From Desulfoferula mesophila (GTDB lineage: Bacteria > Desulfobacterota > Desulfarculia > Desulfarculales > Desulfarculaceae): 64,000 nucleotides of DNA. Below the pieces are notes generated by a model that worked only from the letters and a program-made list of their open reading frames with translations, was not told where the DNA came from and made no database searches. Positions 1-8,518 of the stretch are shown one piece after another. Positions within the stretch are counted from its first letter, which is position 1. Each line of letters begins with the position of its first letter. The translations under genes were made by a program, and so were the position numbers. Location: the NCBI RefSeq assembly GCF_037076455.1, contig NZ_AP028679.1, forward strand, positions 3,425,501 through 3,489,500, read 5' to 3'.

Positions 1-84
1 GTGCTGATCATCATCGTGGAGCCGCTGGGGCTTTACGGCTTCTGGATCCGCACCAAGATCTACTGGCGCACCTGGCCCTTCTAG
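1..84 (+). CDS. livM: Branched-chain amino-acid ABC permease, C-terminal end (LivM-like)
   Basis: Only the last 27 codons are inside the window, ending at TAG 82-84. The visible tail reads through a hydrophobic stretch (VLIIVEPLGLYGFWIR) and ends in the basic/aromatic run KIYWRTWPF, as LivM-type permeases often do. Its place directly before livH, the binding protein and two ATPases on the same strand makes the second permease of a LivKHMGF importer the natural reading. The assignment rests mostly on gene order because so little sequence is visible. Confidence 0.75.
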   Translation: MLIIIVEPLGLYGFWIRTKIYWRTWPF

Positions 85-321
85 GGCCCTGTTTTACGAA
101 GGTCGTACGAAGTAACCACCTGAACCGCGATTAAAAAGGCTTTCATGACCAAGGCACCAACATCCATAAGGGCTTCGCGCTCAGAATCGGCCCAGCCAGG
201 CGCCGGCAGACAAGGCGTCTGGCGAGCACGGGCCGCAGGCGTAGCCAAGCCTACGTTGAGGCCCGAGCGCAGCCGGCAACGCAGCATGACGGTGCCTGGC
301 GCAGCCGGAGATGCTTAGCCA
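85..321. repeat. livM-livH spacer with imperfect inverted repeat
   Basis: A 237-base spacer interrupts an otherwise compact operon. It contains an imperfect 10-base inverted repeat (GCCAGGCGCC at 195-204 against GGTGCCTGGC at 291-300) enclosing a smaller hairpin (CGTAG at 240-244 with CTACG at 251-255). This layout resembles a dispersed palindromic repeat element that folds within the mRNA. No credible coding region is seen here. Confidence 0.4.
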
Positions 322-1197
322 ATGCTCGGACAATTAATAGCCAGCGGCATCGCCATAGGGGCCACCTACGCCCTCATGGCCCTGGCCATGGTCATCATCT
401 ACAAAACCAGCGAGGTATTAAACTTCGCCCAGGGCGACATGGCCATGCTCAGCGCCTTCATTGCCTACATGTGCCTGAGCACCTACGGCCTGGGCTTCGC
501 CATGTCCTTCACCCTGGCCCTGGCCTTCGCCTTCGGCCTGGGGGCCGTCTTGGAGTTCGCCTTCCTGCGCCGGGCCAAGGAGCCCAACGTGCTGGGGCTG
601 ATCATCATCACCCTGGGCCTGGAAATGGTGCTCTACGGCCTGGCCTCCTGGCGCTGGGGCAGCGACCAGAAGGACTTCCCCTTCCCGGTGAGCGATTTCG
701 ACGTGCACCAGTTGGGCGCCGACGTGGTCATCAGCGACCTGAACCTGGTCACCCTGGGGGTGGCCTGCGCCCTGATGATTCTCCTGTACGTATTTTTCCG
801 CTACACCAAGGTGGGCGTGGCCATGAAGGCCACCCAGCAGAACCAGCAGGCCGCCCGGCTCATGGGCATCAGAGTGGGACGCATCATGATGCTCACTTGG
901 GGAATGAGCTCGGTGGTGGGGGCCTGCGCCGCCTTTTTGATCGCCTCCACCGACACCCTGGACCCCAACCTCATGTGGACCCCGCAGCTCAAGGGCTTTT
1001 CCGCCGCGGTGCTGGGGGGCATGACCTCCCTGGTGGGGGCGGTGTTGGGGGGATTCATCCTGGGAGTGGTGGAGAACCTGTTCGGCGGCTACGTGTCCGT
1101 GGAGTTCAAGGCGGTGGTGGCCTTCGCGGTCATCGTCCTGATTCTGTGCGTCAAGCCCTCGGGGCTTTTCGCCAAGCACTACGTGCGCAAAGTTTAG
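322..1197 (+). CDS. livH: Branched-chain amino-acid ABC transporter permease LivH
   Basis: A 291-residue inner-membrane permease, the usual LivH length, with about eight hydrophobic segments. The opening MLGQLIASGIAIGATYALMA, followed by YKTSEVLNFAQGDMAM, is the family's typical N-terminus. The mid-protein stretch MKATQQNQQAARLMGI contains the conserved coupling region (usually A..(N)..AA...GI) that contacts the LivG/LivF ATPases. It would pair with LivM to form the channel for leucine, isoleucine, valine or related solutes. The ATG at 322 is used; a GGAG lies about 10 bases upstream. Confidence 0.95.
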   Translation: MLGQLIASGIAIGATYALMALAMVIIYKTSEVLNFAQGDMAMLSAFIAYMCLSTYGLGFAMSFTLALAFAFGLGAVLEFAFLRRAKEPNVLGLIIITLGLEMVLYGLASWRWGSDQKDFPFPVSDFDVHQLGADVVISDLNLVTLGVACALMILLYVFFRYTKVGVAMKATQQNQQAARLMGIRVGRIMMLTWGMSSVVGACAAFLIASTDTLDPNLMWTPQLKGFSAAVLGGMTSLVGAVLGGFILGVVENLFGGYVSVEFKAVVAFAVIVLILCVKPSGLFAKHYVRKV

Positions 1198-1246
1198 GCG
1201 CGCCGGTTCGGCCGCCTGTTATCGATCTTCTTTGGAGGGAGGGATC

Positions 1247-2446
1247 ATGAAAAAGTTGCTATGGCTGATGGTTTTGGTGCTTAGCTTGGCCTTGGCCGGG
1301 GCCGCCGGCGCGGCCGGGGTGCAGGGAGTGACGGATACCAGCATCAAGATCGGCCAATGGGGGCCCCAGACCGGTCCGGCCGCCCTGTGGGGCGCGGTGG
1401 CCCGGGGCACCGGGGTCTATTTTGAGCTCATCAACTCCGAGGGGGGCATCAACGGCCGCAAGATCGAGTATTTCATGCGCGATGACGGCTACAACCCCAA
1501 CCGCACCAAGGCCATCGCCAAGGAGCTGTGGGAGCAGGAGAAGATCTGGGGCTTCGCCTGCGGCGTGGGCACCAGCCCGGGCATGGCGGTGATGCCCTAC
1601 ATCATCAAGAACAATATCCCCTGGGTGGGCATGGCCACCGGTTCGCCCCACTGGACCCAGCCGCTCAAAAAGAACATTTTCGGCGTGTACCCCCTGTACC
1701 CGGATGAGGCCCAGATCCTCACCTCCTATGCCATCGACACCCTGGGCAAGAAGAAGATCGCCTTCTTCTACCAGAACGACGACTACGGCAAGGGCGGCCT
1801 GGAGGGCGCGGTGCGCGAGCTCAAGAAGCGGGGCATGACCCTGGCCGCCGACGTGCCGGTGGAAGTGGGCGAAACCGACCTGGCCAGCCACGTGCTCAAG
1901 ATGAAGAAGGCCGGCGCCGACTGCGTGATCATGTGGGTCTATCCCAAGCACGCCGCCATCGTCCTGGGCACCGCGGCCAAGCTGGGCTACAAGCCCCAGT
2001 GGATGGCCTGCTCCACCCTGAGCGACGTGGCCCTGATGTTCAAGATCACCAAGGGCCTGTGGAACGGCATGATCTTCGGCAACTTCGCCGAGCTGCCCGA
2101 CAGCAAGTCCCCCCTGATGGTCAAGTACCAGGCGGCCCAGAAGAAGTTCGCTCCCAAGGAGCGCTGGGGCGTGTTCTTCTATGCCGGCTTCGGCTTCGTG
2201 GAGCCCATGGTGGAGGGCATCAAGCGCGCGGGCAAGGACCTGAGCGTGGGCAACTTCATCAAGGCCATGGAAAGCCTCAAGGACTTCCAGGGCATCATGG
2301 GCCCCATCACCTACGGGCCCGAGCGCCGCCAGGGCATCAAGAAGGTGTTCTTGGCCAAGTGCGTGCCGGCCACCATGGAGGTGAACGGCAAGAAGGTGAC
2401 CTACGGCAAGGGCCAGCGCCTCAGCGACTGGATCGGCGTGGAATAA
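1247..2446 (+). CDS. livK: Branched-chain amino-acid ABC transporter substrate-binding protein
   Basis: A 399-residue periplasmic binding protein of the Leu/Ile/Val receptor family (type-I periplasmic fold). The ATG at 1247 is preferred over an in-frame TTG at 1232 because GGAGGGA lies at 1234-1240 and a clean Sec signal peptide follows (KK, then a hydrophobic run ending in AGAAGAAG). The mature part begins GVTDTSIKIGQWGPQTGP and contains YFELINSEGGINGRKIE, both standard for this family. It sits 49 bases after livH and before livG/livF. The true ligand cannot be read from sequence; relatives also bind amides and aromatic acids. Confidence 0.93.
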   Translation: MKKLLWLMVLVLSLALAGAAGAAGVQGVTDTSIKIGQWGPQTGPAALWGAVARGTGVYFELINSEGGINGRKIEYFMRDDGYNPNRTKAIAKELWEQEKIWGFACGVGTSPGMAVMPYIIKNNIPWVGMATGSPHWTQPLKKNIFGVYPLYPDEAQILTSYAIDTLGKKKIAFFYQNDDYGKGGLEGAVRELKKRGMTLAADVPVEVGETDLASHVLKMKKAGADCVIMWVYPKHAAIVLGTAAKLGYKPQWMACSTLSDVALMFKITKGLWNGMIFGNFAELPDSKSPLMVKYQAAQKKFAPKERWGVFFYAGFGFVEPMVEGIKRAGKDLSVGNFIKAMESLKDFQGIMGPITYGPERRQGIKKVFLAKCVPATMEVNGKKVTYGKGQRLSDWIGVE

Positions 2447-2508
2447 CTCGTGTCAACCAGGGGCGGGGGCCCACGCGGCCTCCGCCCCCCGCACAACTCC
2501 GGAGCCCC

Positions 2509-3296
<788 letters not shown>

Positions 3297-3297
<1 letters not shown>

Positions 3298-4064
3298 TGC
3301 TCCAGGTTAAGAACATCGAGACCCTCTACGGCCTGGTCATGGCCCTGAGGGGCGTGTCCCTGGAGCTGGCCGAGCACAAGATCACCGCCATCCTGGGCTC
3401 CAACGGGGCGGGCAAGTCCACCCTGTGCAAGACCGTGATGGGCATGCTGGAGGACCAGCCCGACAAGGGCACCATCTGGCTGGACGACACCCGCATCGAC
3501 AAAAAGGACACCGAGGACATCGTCAACCTGGGCCTGGCCTACGTGCCCGAGGGCCGCGAGGTTTTCGAGGAGCTCACCGTCCTGGAAAATTTGCAGATGG
3601 GCGGCTACACCCGCAAGGCCTCCCAGACCAGGGAAGACCTGAAGCGGGTGTACGAGCTGTTTCCCCGCCTGAAGGAGCGCCAAAAGCAGCTGGCCGGACA
3701 CCTGAGCGGCGGCGAGCAGCAGATGCTGGCCATTGGCCGGGCCCTGATGATGCACCCGCGGATCATGCTCCTGGACGAGCCCAGCCTGGGTCTGAGCCCC
3801 CTGCTGGTCAAGGAGATCTTCAGCACCATCAAGCGGGTCAACGCCGAGGACGGCACCACCATCCTGTTGGTGGAGCAGAACGCGGCCATGGCGCTCAAGT
3901 CCTGCGACTACGGCTACGTCATGGAAAACGGCCGCTTCGTGTTGGCCGGCACGCCCGAGGAGCTGATGGCCGACGAGGACGTGCGCGAGTTCTACCTGGG
4001 CATTCGCTCCGAGGTCAGCGTTAAGGGGTATCAGCGCTACAAGCGCAAGAAGCGCTGGCGTTAA
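3297..4064 (+). CDS. livF: Branched-chain amino-acid ABC transporter ATP-binding protein LivF
   Basis: A 255-residue ATPase with Walker A GSNGAGKST, Q-loop region, canonical signature LSGGEQQ, Walker B IMLLDEPSLGLSP and switch His region LLVEQNA. The basic tail after FYLGI (ending YKRKKRWR) is about 20 residues longer than E. coli LivF, a common extension in deltaproteobacterial homologues. It is the last gene of the liv operon and shares one base with the livG stop. With LivG it should power the LivHM permease. Confidence 0.95.
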
Positions 4065-4104
4065 AGGGCGGCTTCGCCCCTGGCCAACTCAAGCGATAGC
4101 GTAG

Positions 4105-4131
4105 GTCGGGTTGAGCGCAGCGAAGCCCGAC
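4105..4131. repeat. Short palindromic repeat (GTCGGG...CCCGAC)
   Basis: GTCGGG at 4105-4110 pairs with CCCGAC at 4126-4131 around a GC-rich loop. This resembles the short GGTCGGGTT...CCCGAC palindromes dispersed between genes in many proteobacterial genomes. It lies in the convergent gap after livF. No function is claimed. Confidence 0.45.
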
Positions 4132-4150
4132 AATTCCTGGCATTCAAGCG

Positions 4151-4176
4151 GGCGGGGTTAATCCCCGCCTTTTCTT
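4151..4176. terminator. Rho-independent terminator after the liv operon
   Basis: GGCGGGG at 4151-4157 pairs with CCCCGCC at 4163-4169, followed by TTTTCTT. It lies between the end of livF (+) and the end of the hydrolase gene (-), so it can serve the liv operon and lies at the 3' end of the opposing gene. Confidence 0.8.
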
Positions 4177-4975
4177 ACAGCTGGTCCAGAAACTCCAGGA
4201 GCAGCGCCTTGACCCGGCCCTGGGGGTCTTCCAGCCACATGCCGTGGGGCAGGCCCGCCAGCTCCACGTAGCGGGCCCCCAGGCGGCGGGCCAGCTTTTG
4301 CTGCACCGGCGGCGGCACCAGGTAGTCCCGCTCCGCCGCCAGCAGCAGGCGCGGCTCCCGCCCCGGCCGGGGGTGAGGTCGGCCCAGGCCCAGGCCCAAG
4401 AGCATGGCCATTTGCAGGCATACCCAGGCCGGTTCCGGCGACTGGCGGCTCACGTAATCAGCCAGGGTGGCCTCGTCCAGTTGGTGGAACAAAAAGCGCC
4501 GCAGCATGGCCGGGTCGCCCAGGATCAGCGGACGGCCCAGCAGAGGCCCCGCCATCTTGCCGGGATGGCGCAGGAACAGCTTGACGAAGCTGGCCCAGGG
4601 CAGGCCCGCGCCCGGCAGGGGAGCCAAGAGCACTCCGGGCAGATCCACCGCCTCCCAGATCTTTTGCACCTGCCAGCCGCCCAGGGAATGACCCACCAGC
4701 ACCGGACGCCCCAAGGAGGCGGCGGCCCGGCGGCTGATATCCGCGTAATCATCGATGGAGGTCAGTGAGGGCAGTTGCCAGCGGTCGGCCCCGTGGCCGG
4801 GCTGCTCCAGGCAGTTGACCCCATAGCCCCGGGCGGCCAGCGCCGGGGCCAGGTCTTGCCACATCCAGGCCCCGCCCCAGGCCCCGTGGATCAAAAGAAC
4901 TTCGCGGCGGGCCTGCATGGGAGGCGGCCCCAGGCGGGTGAGAGAGGGACGCAGATGATCAAAGGGGCGCGCCAT
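4175..4975 (-). CDS. Alpha/beta-fold hydrolase
   Basis: A 266-residue cytoplasmic hydrolase of the Abhydrolase_6 type. The oxyanion-hole segment is LLIHGAWGGAWMW near residue 26, the nucleophile elbow is GHSLGG, the likely acid is the Asp in AERDYLVPP and the likely catalytic His is in GLPHGMW. The ATG at 4975 is chosen because GGAAGGA lies just upstream in the transcript; an upstream TTG would add eight residues that include the ribosome site. The substrate is unknown. The gene may belong to the same minus-strand unit as prmA and rsmE upstream. Confidence 0.85.
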   Translation of the reverse strand: MARPFDHLRPSLTRLGPPPMQARREVLLIHGAWGGAWMWQDLAPALAARGYGVNCLEQPGHGADRWQLPSLTSIDDYADISRRAAASLGRPVLVGHSLGGWQVQKIWEAVDLPGVLLAPLPGAGLPWASFVKLFLRHPGKMAGPLLGRPLILGDPAMLRRFLFHQLDEATLADYVSRQSPEPAWVCLQMAMLLGLGLGRPHPRPGREPRLLLAAERDYLVPPPVQQKLARRLGARYVELAGLPHGMWLEDPQGRVKALLLEFLDQL

Positions 4976-5016
4976 GGTGGGGTCCTTCCCGTGGTGCAAC
5001 TAAAATTTAACGATGA

Positions 5017-5742
5017 TCACAGGGCAAAACGTATCACACCGGCCACCACCAAGGAAGCGGTCTCTGCCCGGAGGATGGTGTGGGGCAGGCGGCAGGAGAC
5101 AAAGCCGGCGGCCGCGGCCTGGGCGGCCTCCTCGGGAGTAAAGCCGCCCTCCGGGCCGACCAGGGCCCAGACCTCGGCCGCCCCGGCCAGGCCGGGCAGG
5201 GCCTGGGCCAGGCTGGTGCGCGCCTCGTCTTCATAGAGCAAAAGCTTGCCCGCCGAGGCGGGGGCGGCGGCCAGCACCTGGGCCAGATGGGCGGGAGGCA
5301 CGAACTCCGGGGCCTGGGCCGCGCCGCATTGTTTGAGCGCCTGGCCGGCCAGGCGCTGCCAGCGGGTGAGCTTGGCCCCTCCCCCGTCGGCCTTGGGCAC
5401 CGCCCGCCGGGTAAGCACCGGGCGCACCTGGTCCACGGCCAGCTCGGTGAGCTTTGCCGCCAACAGGTCCATGGCCGGGGACTTGAGCAGGCCGGGGCAC
5501 AGCACCAGGCGCGGCGCGGGCGGCGCAGCCTCTTCCAGGGCCTCCACCCGCACGATGGCCCCGCTTTTGTCCAGGCGGGTCAGCACCCCTCGGGCTCGAC
5601 GCCCCTGCCCGTCGATTAGCTCCACCTCGGCGCCGGGGGCCAGGCGCAGCACCTTGCGGGCGTGGGCCGCCTCGGCCGCGGCCAGGGCCACCTCGCCCAC
5701 GGCCAGGGCAGCGGGATCCACCAAAAAGCGCCGGAGGCTCAC
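5017..5742 (-). CDS. rsmE: 16S rRNA (uracil-1498-N3)-methyltransferase RsmE
   Basis: A 241-residue SPOUT methylase that would modify U1498 of 16S rRNA. The N-terminal PUA-like domain begins MSLRRFLVDPAAL, and the knotted C-terminal domain has the diagnostic GPEGGFTPEEA and the final LPHTILRAETASL, both part of the AdoMet pocket. The start is a GTG (5740-5742) overlapping the prmA stop in a GTGA arrangement, so translation is coupled to prmA. The pairing of prmA with rsmE is common in bacteria. Confidence 0.93.
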   Translation of the reverse strand: MSLRRFLVDPAALAVGEVALAAAEAAHARKVLRLAPGAEVELIDGQGRRARGVLTRLDKSGAIVRVEALEEAAPPAPRLVLCPGLLKSPAMDLLAAKLTELAVDQVRPVLTRRAVPKADGGGAKLTRWQRLAGQALKQCGAAQAPEFVPPAHLAQVLAAAPASAGKLLLYEDEARTSLAQALPGLAGAAEVWALVGPEGGFTPEEAAQAAAAGFVSCRLPHTILRAETASLVVAGVIRFAL

Positions 5743-6647
5743 GCCAGCACCAGCACCAGAGCCGCCCAGCCGCCCAGGGAGTCCTGCTCCACTACCTTGA
5801 GGCGCAGGGCGGCGAACAGCTCGCTCATGGCCGGAATCTGGTCCACCAGGATGCCGCTGATCACCAGCTCGCCGCCGGGGGCCAGGAGGCCCACCAGGGG
5901 CTGGGCCAGCTCGGTGAGTTCATGGGCGATGAGGTTGGCCAGCACCAGGGGAAAGCGCTCCTGGATTTCCTGCAGGGGCGTGGTCAGGGCCACGATGCCT
6001 TTGCTCAGGCCGTTGCGCTCCGCGTTGGCCAGGGTGGCCTTCACCGCCTCGGGGTCGATGTCGATGCCCACCACCTGTTCGCTGCCGAACAACAGGCAGG
6101 CCAGGCCCAGGATGCCCGAGCCGCAGCCCACGTCCAAGACCCTGGCGGGCAAACGGCCCTTTCCGGCCAGCCGCTCGATGCGCCTGAGCACCAGCTGGGT
6201 GCTCTGGTGCTGGCCGGTGCCAAAGGCCTGTCCCGGATCGATGACCACCACCATCTGGCCTTCCTGGGGCACGGCCTCTTCCCAGGGCGGGGCCACGATG
6301 AGCCGCCGGGACACCAGCCGGGGATGGAAGTAGGCCTTCCAGGCTCCGGCCCAGTCCTCTTGGGGCAGGTCGCTGAAGCTCACCTCAACCGGGCCCTCCT
6401 GCGCCTCCTGAGCCAGGGAGTCGGCGTAGCGCTCCACCAGGGCCTTTTGGGCCATGAGTTCGGCGCTGGTCTCCAAAAAGGCCCGCACCGTGACCAGGTC
6501 GGGGGTGCCCAACTCGTCGATGAGCTGCACGCCGTGGCCGGTGAGGTTGGTGAGAAAGTCGGCCGCCGCCTCGGCCTGGGGGGCCGGGGCCCTGAAGAGC
6601 ACCTCCTGCCAAACCGGGACAGGGGCGGATTTGCCGTTTTTTTCCAT
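5739..6647 (-). CDS. prmA: Ribosomal protein L11 methyltransferase PrmA
   Basis: A 302-residue class-I AdoMet methylase. Motif I is VLDVGCGSGILGLA, the acidic motif II is GIDIDPEAV, and LVLANLIAHEL matches the PrmA NLxAxxL motif that follows. Upstream, DPGQAFGTGQHQST is the usual PrmA loop (GTGxHxTT). The ATG at 6647 is preferred over an earlier in-frame start because GAGGG lies five bases before it and the protein then begins MEKNGKSAP. It is divergent from larB and coupled to rsmE. Confidence 0.93.
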   Translation of the reverse strand: MEKNGKSAPVPVWQEVLFRAPAPQAEAAADFLTNLTGHGVQLIDELGTPDLVTVRAFLETSAELMAQKALVERYADSLAQEAQEGPVEVSFSDLPQEDWAGAWKAYFHPRLVSRRLIVAPPWEEAVPQEGQMVVVIDPGQAFGTGQHQSTQLVLRRIERLAGKGRLPARVLDVGCGSGILGLACLLFGSEQVVGIDIDPEAVKATLANAERNGLSKGIVALTTPLQEIQERFPLVLANLIAHELTELAQPLVGLLAPGGELVISGILVDQIPAMSELFAALRLKVVEQDSLGGWAALVLVLA

Positions 6648-6735
6648 GAGCCCTCGCGTTTGCGCGCCCGCCGCGGGCAAGCTAAAATATCTGATTCAAA
6701 TATTAGTTAGGTTGCCTGGAAAGGACAAGACTTCT

Positions 6736-7488
6736 GTGAACAGCGATAGTCTCAAACAACTTCTGGAGCAAGTGGCCGCCGGTTCCCTGGAACCGGAGCA
6801 GGCCATGCAGCGGCTGAAAAAACTGCCTTACGAAGACCTGGGCTTCGCCCGGGTGGATCATCACCGCGTGCTTCGGCGGGGCTTCCCCGAGGTCATCTTC
6901 GGCCAGGGCAAGACCCCCGAGCAGATCACCGCCATCTCTCGCGCCCTGCACGCCCAGGGCGCGGCGGTGCTGGTGACCCGGGTGGACCGGGCCAAGGCCG
7001 AGACGGTGCTGTCCGAATATCCCGAGCTCGCCTATCACCCCGACTGCGCCTGCCTGAGCCAGCTGGCCGCCGAGCCGCCCCGGCCGGGCAAGGGCACGGT
7101 GGTGGTCATCGCCGCGGGCACCAGCGACCTGCCCGTGGCCCAGGAAGCGGTGCTCACCGCCGAGCTGATGGGCTCCAAGGTGGAAACGGTCTACGACGTG
7201 GGAGTCAGCGGCCTGCACCGCCTGGCCAGCGCGGCCGAGGTGCTCATGCAGGCCAGCGCCTACGTGGTAGTGGCGGGCATGGAGGGAGCCTTGCCCAGCG
7301 TGGTGGCCGGCCTGGTGGACAAGCCGGTGGTGGCGGTGCCCACCAGCGTGGGCTACGGCACCAGCTTCGGAGGCCTGGCGGCCCTGCTGGGCATGCTAAA
7401 CTCCTGCGCCCCCGGCCTCAGCGTGGTCAACATCGACAACGGCTTCGGCGGGGGCTACCTGGCCGGGCTCATCGACCACCTGGGCTAG
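6736..7488 (+). CDS. larB: Nickel-pincer cofactor biosynthesis protein LarB
   Basis: A 250-residue LarB (AIR-carboxylase-like fold), which carboxylates and cleaves nicotinic acid adenine dinucleotide to give pyridinium-3,5-biscarboxylic acid mononucleotide, the first step of the nickel-pincer cofactor of lactate racemase-type enzymes. Family marks include [29 protein letters not shown], and the glycine-rich [17 protein letters not shown] with NIDNGFGGG near the end. The start is a GTG at 6736 ([10 protein letters not shown]) with AAAGGA upstream. No larA, larC or larE is visible in the window. Confidence 0.92.
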   Translation: MNSDSLKQLLEQVAAGSLEPEQAMQRLKKLPYEDLGFARVDHHRVLRRGFPEVIFGQGKTPEQITAISRALHAQGAAVLVTRVDRAKAETVLSEYPELAYHPDCACLSQLAAEPPRPGKGTVVVIAAGTSDLPVAQEAVLTAELMGSKVETVYDVGVSGLHRLASAAEVLMQASAYVVVAGMEGALPSVVAGLVDKPVVAVPTSVGYGTSFGGLAALLGMLNSCAPGLSVVNIDNGFGGGYLAGLIDHLG

Positions 7489-7498
7489 GGGCCGAGCT

Positions 7499-7948
7499 TT
7501 GCGGGCGGTAGTGCAACGGGTGTCCCAAGCCTCGGTGGAGGTGGAAGGGGCCGTCGTGGGGGCCATCGGCCCCGGCCTCATGGTGCTCCTGGGGGTGAGC
7601 CGGGATGACGGACCGGCCGAGGCCGCCTGGCTGGCCGCCAAGATCGCCGGGCTGCGCATCTTTCCCGACGCCCGGGAAAAGCTCAACCTCTCGGTCTTTG
7701 ACACCGGCGGCGAGGTGCTGGTGGTGAGCCAGTTCACCCTGTGGGGCGACTGCGCCAAGGGACGCCGCCCCGCTTTTGTGCGCGCCGCCGGAGGCGAACA
7801 GGCCGAGCCCCTGTACCTGGCCTTTGTGGAGGAGCTGCGCAAGCTGGGGCTCACCGTGGCCACCGGCAGCTTCGGGGCCATGATGGAGGTGAGCCTGGTC
7901 AACTCCGGCCCGGTGACCCTTTTGCTGGACACGGAAAAAACGTTCTAG
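7499..7948 (+). CDS. dtd: D-aminoacyl-tRNA deacylase Dtd
   Basis: A 149-residue homodimeric proofreading enzyme that removes D-amino acids from mischarged tRNA. It has the canonical N-terminus [14 protein letters not shown], the SQFTLWGDC motif and the C-terminal [11 protein letters not shown], which carries the Gly-cisPro dipeptide of the active site. The start is a TTG at 7499, ten bases after the larB stop; no better start gives the conserved RAVVQRV beginning. It looks to be in an operon with larB and the next gene. Confidence 0.93.
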   Translation: MRAVVQRVSQASVEVEGAVVGAIGPGLMVLLGVSRDDGPAEAAWLAAKIAGLRIFPDAREKLNLSVFDTGGEVLVVSQFTLWGDCAKGRRPAFVRAAGGEQAEPLYLAFVEELRKLGLTVATGSFGAMMEVSLVNSGPVTLLLDTEKTF

Positions 7949-7957
7949 GAGATAGCC

Positions 7958-8443
7958 ATGGACGAGTTGAAGCCCGATCTGAGCGCCTACATGCCCGAGG
8001 GCTGGACCGGCAAGTACCCCCCCTGCCAGATACAGGTGAACCCGGACGGCGAGATGTCCTCCCAGGGGCGGCCCATGATCCACCCCACCATCATCAAGCT
8101 CATCTACGACTCGGTGCGCCTGGAAGACGGGCACTACGTGGTCACCATCGACGGCCAGACCTGCGAGCTGGAGGTGGCCGACACCTTCCACGTGGTCAGG
8201 CAGGTGGACTTCGCGGGCGAGGGCGCCACCCTCACCATCAGCGACGCCAGCCGCGAGGCCCTGGACCCGGCCACCCTCAGCCTGAGTGACAACGGCATCG
8301 TCTACTGCCAAATCAAGGGCGGGACCTTCCCGGCCCGGTTCAGCCGGGCGGCCTACTACCAGCTGGCCGAAAAGATCGTGGAAAAAGGCGAAGGCTTCGC
8401 CCTGGAGCTGGGCGGCAAGAGCTGGCCCCTGGCCGCCGCCTAG
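7958..8443 (+). CDS. DUF1285-like protein
   Basis: A 161-residue soluble protein of unknown role. The block beginning VNPDGEMSSQGRPMIHP, then KLIYDSVRLEDGHYVVT and CELEVADTFHVV follows the two-lobed DUF1285 pattern (DG.W...G..I.R..LV.L....L..EDG.Y.L.T ... I.V.D.PF). The match is by eye and incomplete. It begins nine bases after dtd with GGAG upstream and ends just before a terminator, so it is probably the last gene of larB-dtd-this gene. Confidence 0.65.
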   Translation: MDELKPDLSAYMPEGWTGKYPPCQIQVNPDGEMSSQGRPMIHPTIIKLIYDSVRLEDGHYVVTIDGQTCELEVADTFHVVRQVDFAGEGATLTISDASREALDPATLSLSDNGIVYCQIKGGTFPARFSRAAYYQLAEKIVEKGEGFALELGGKSWPLAAA

Positions 8444-8467
8444 GCGCTCGCAACCCCACCAACAGCA

Positions 8468-8490
8468 AAAGGGCCCGCGAGGGCCCTTTC
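8468..8490. terminator. Bidirectional rho-independent terminator
   Basis: AAAGGGCCC at 8468-8476 pairs perfectly with GGGCCCTTT at 8481-8489 around the loop GCGA. A-rich and T-rich flanks let it work on both strands between the convergent DUF1285-like gene and the Na/Pi symporter. Confidence 0.85.
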
Positions 8491-8518
8491 ATTATGCGCG
8501 GTGCCGGTGATAAACGCC

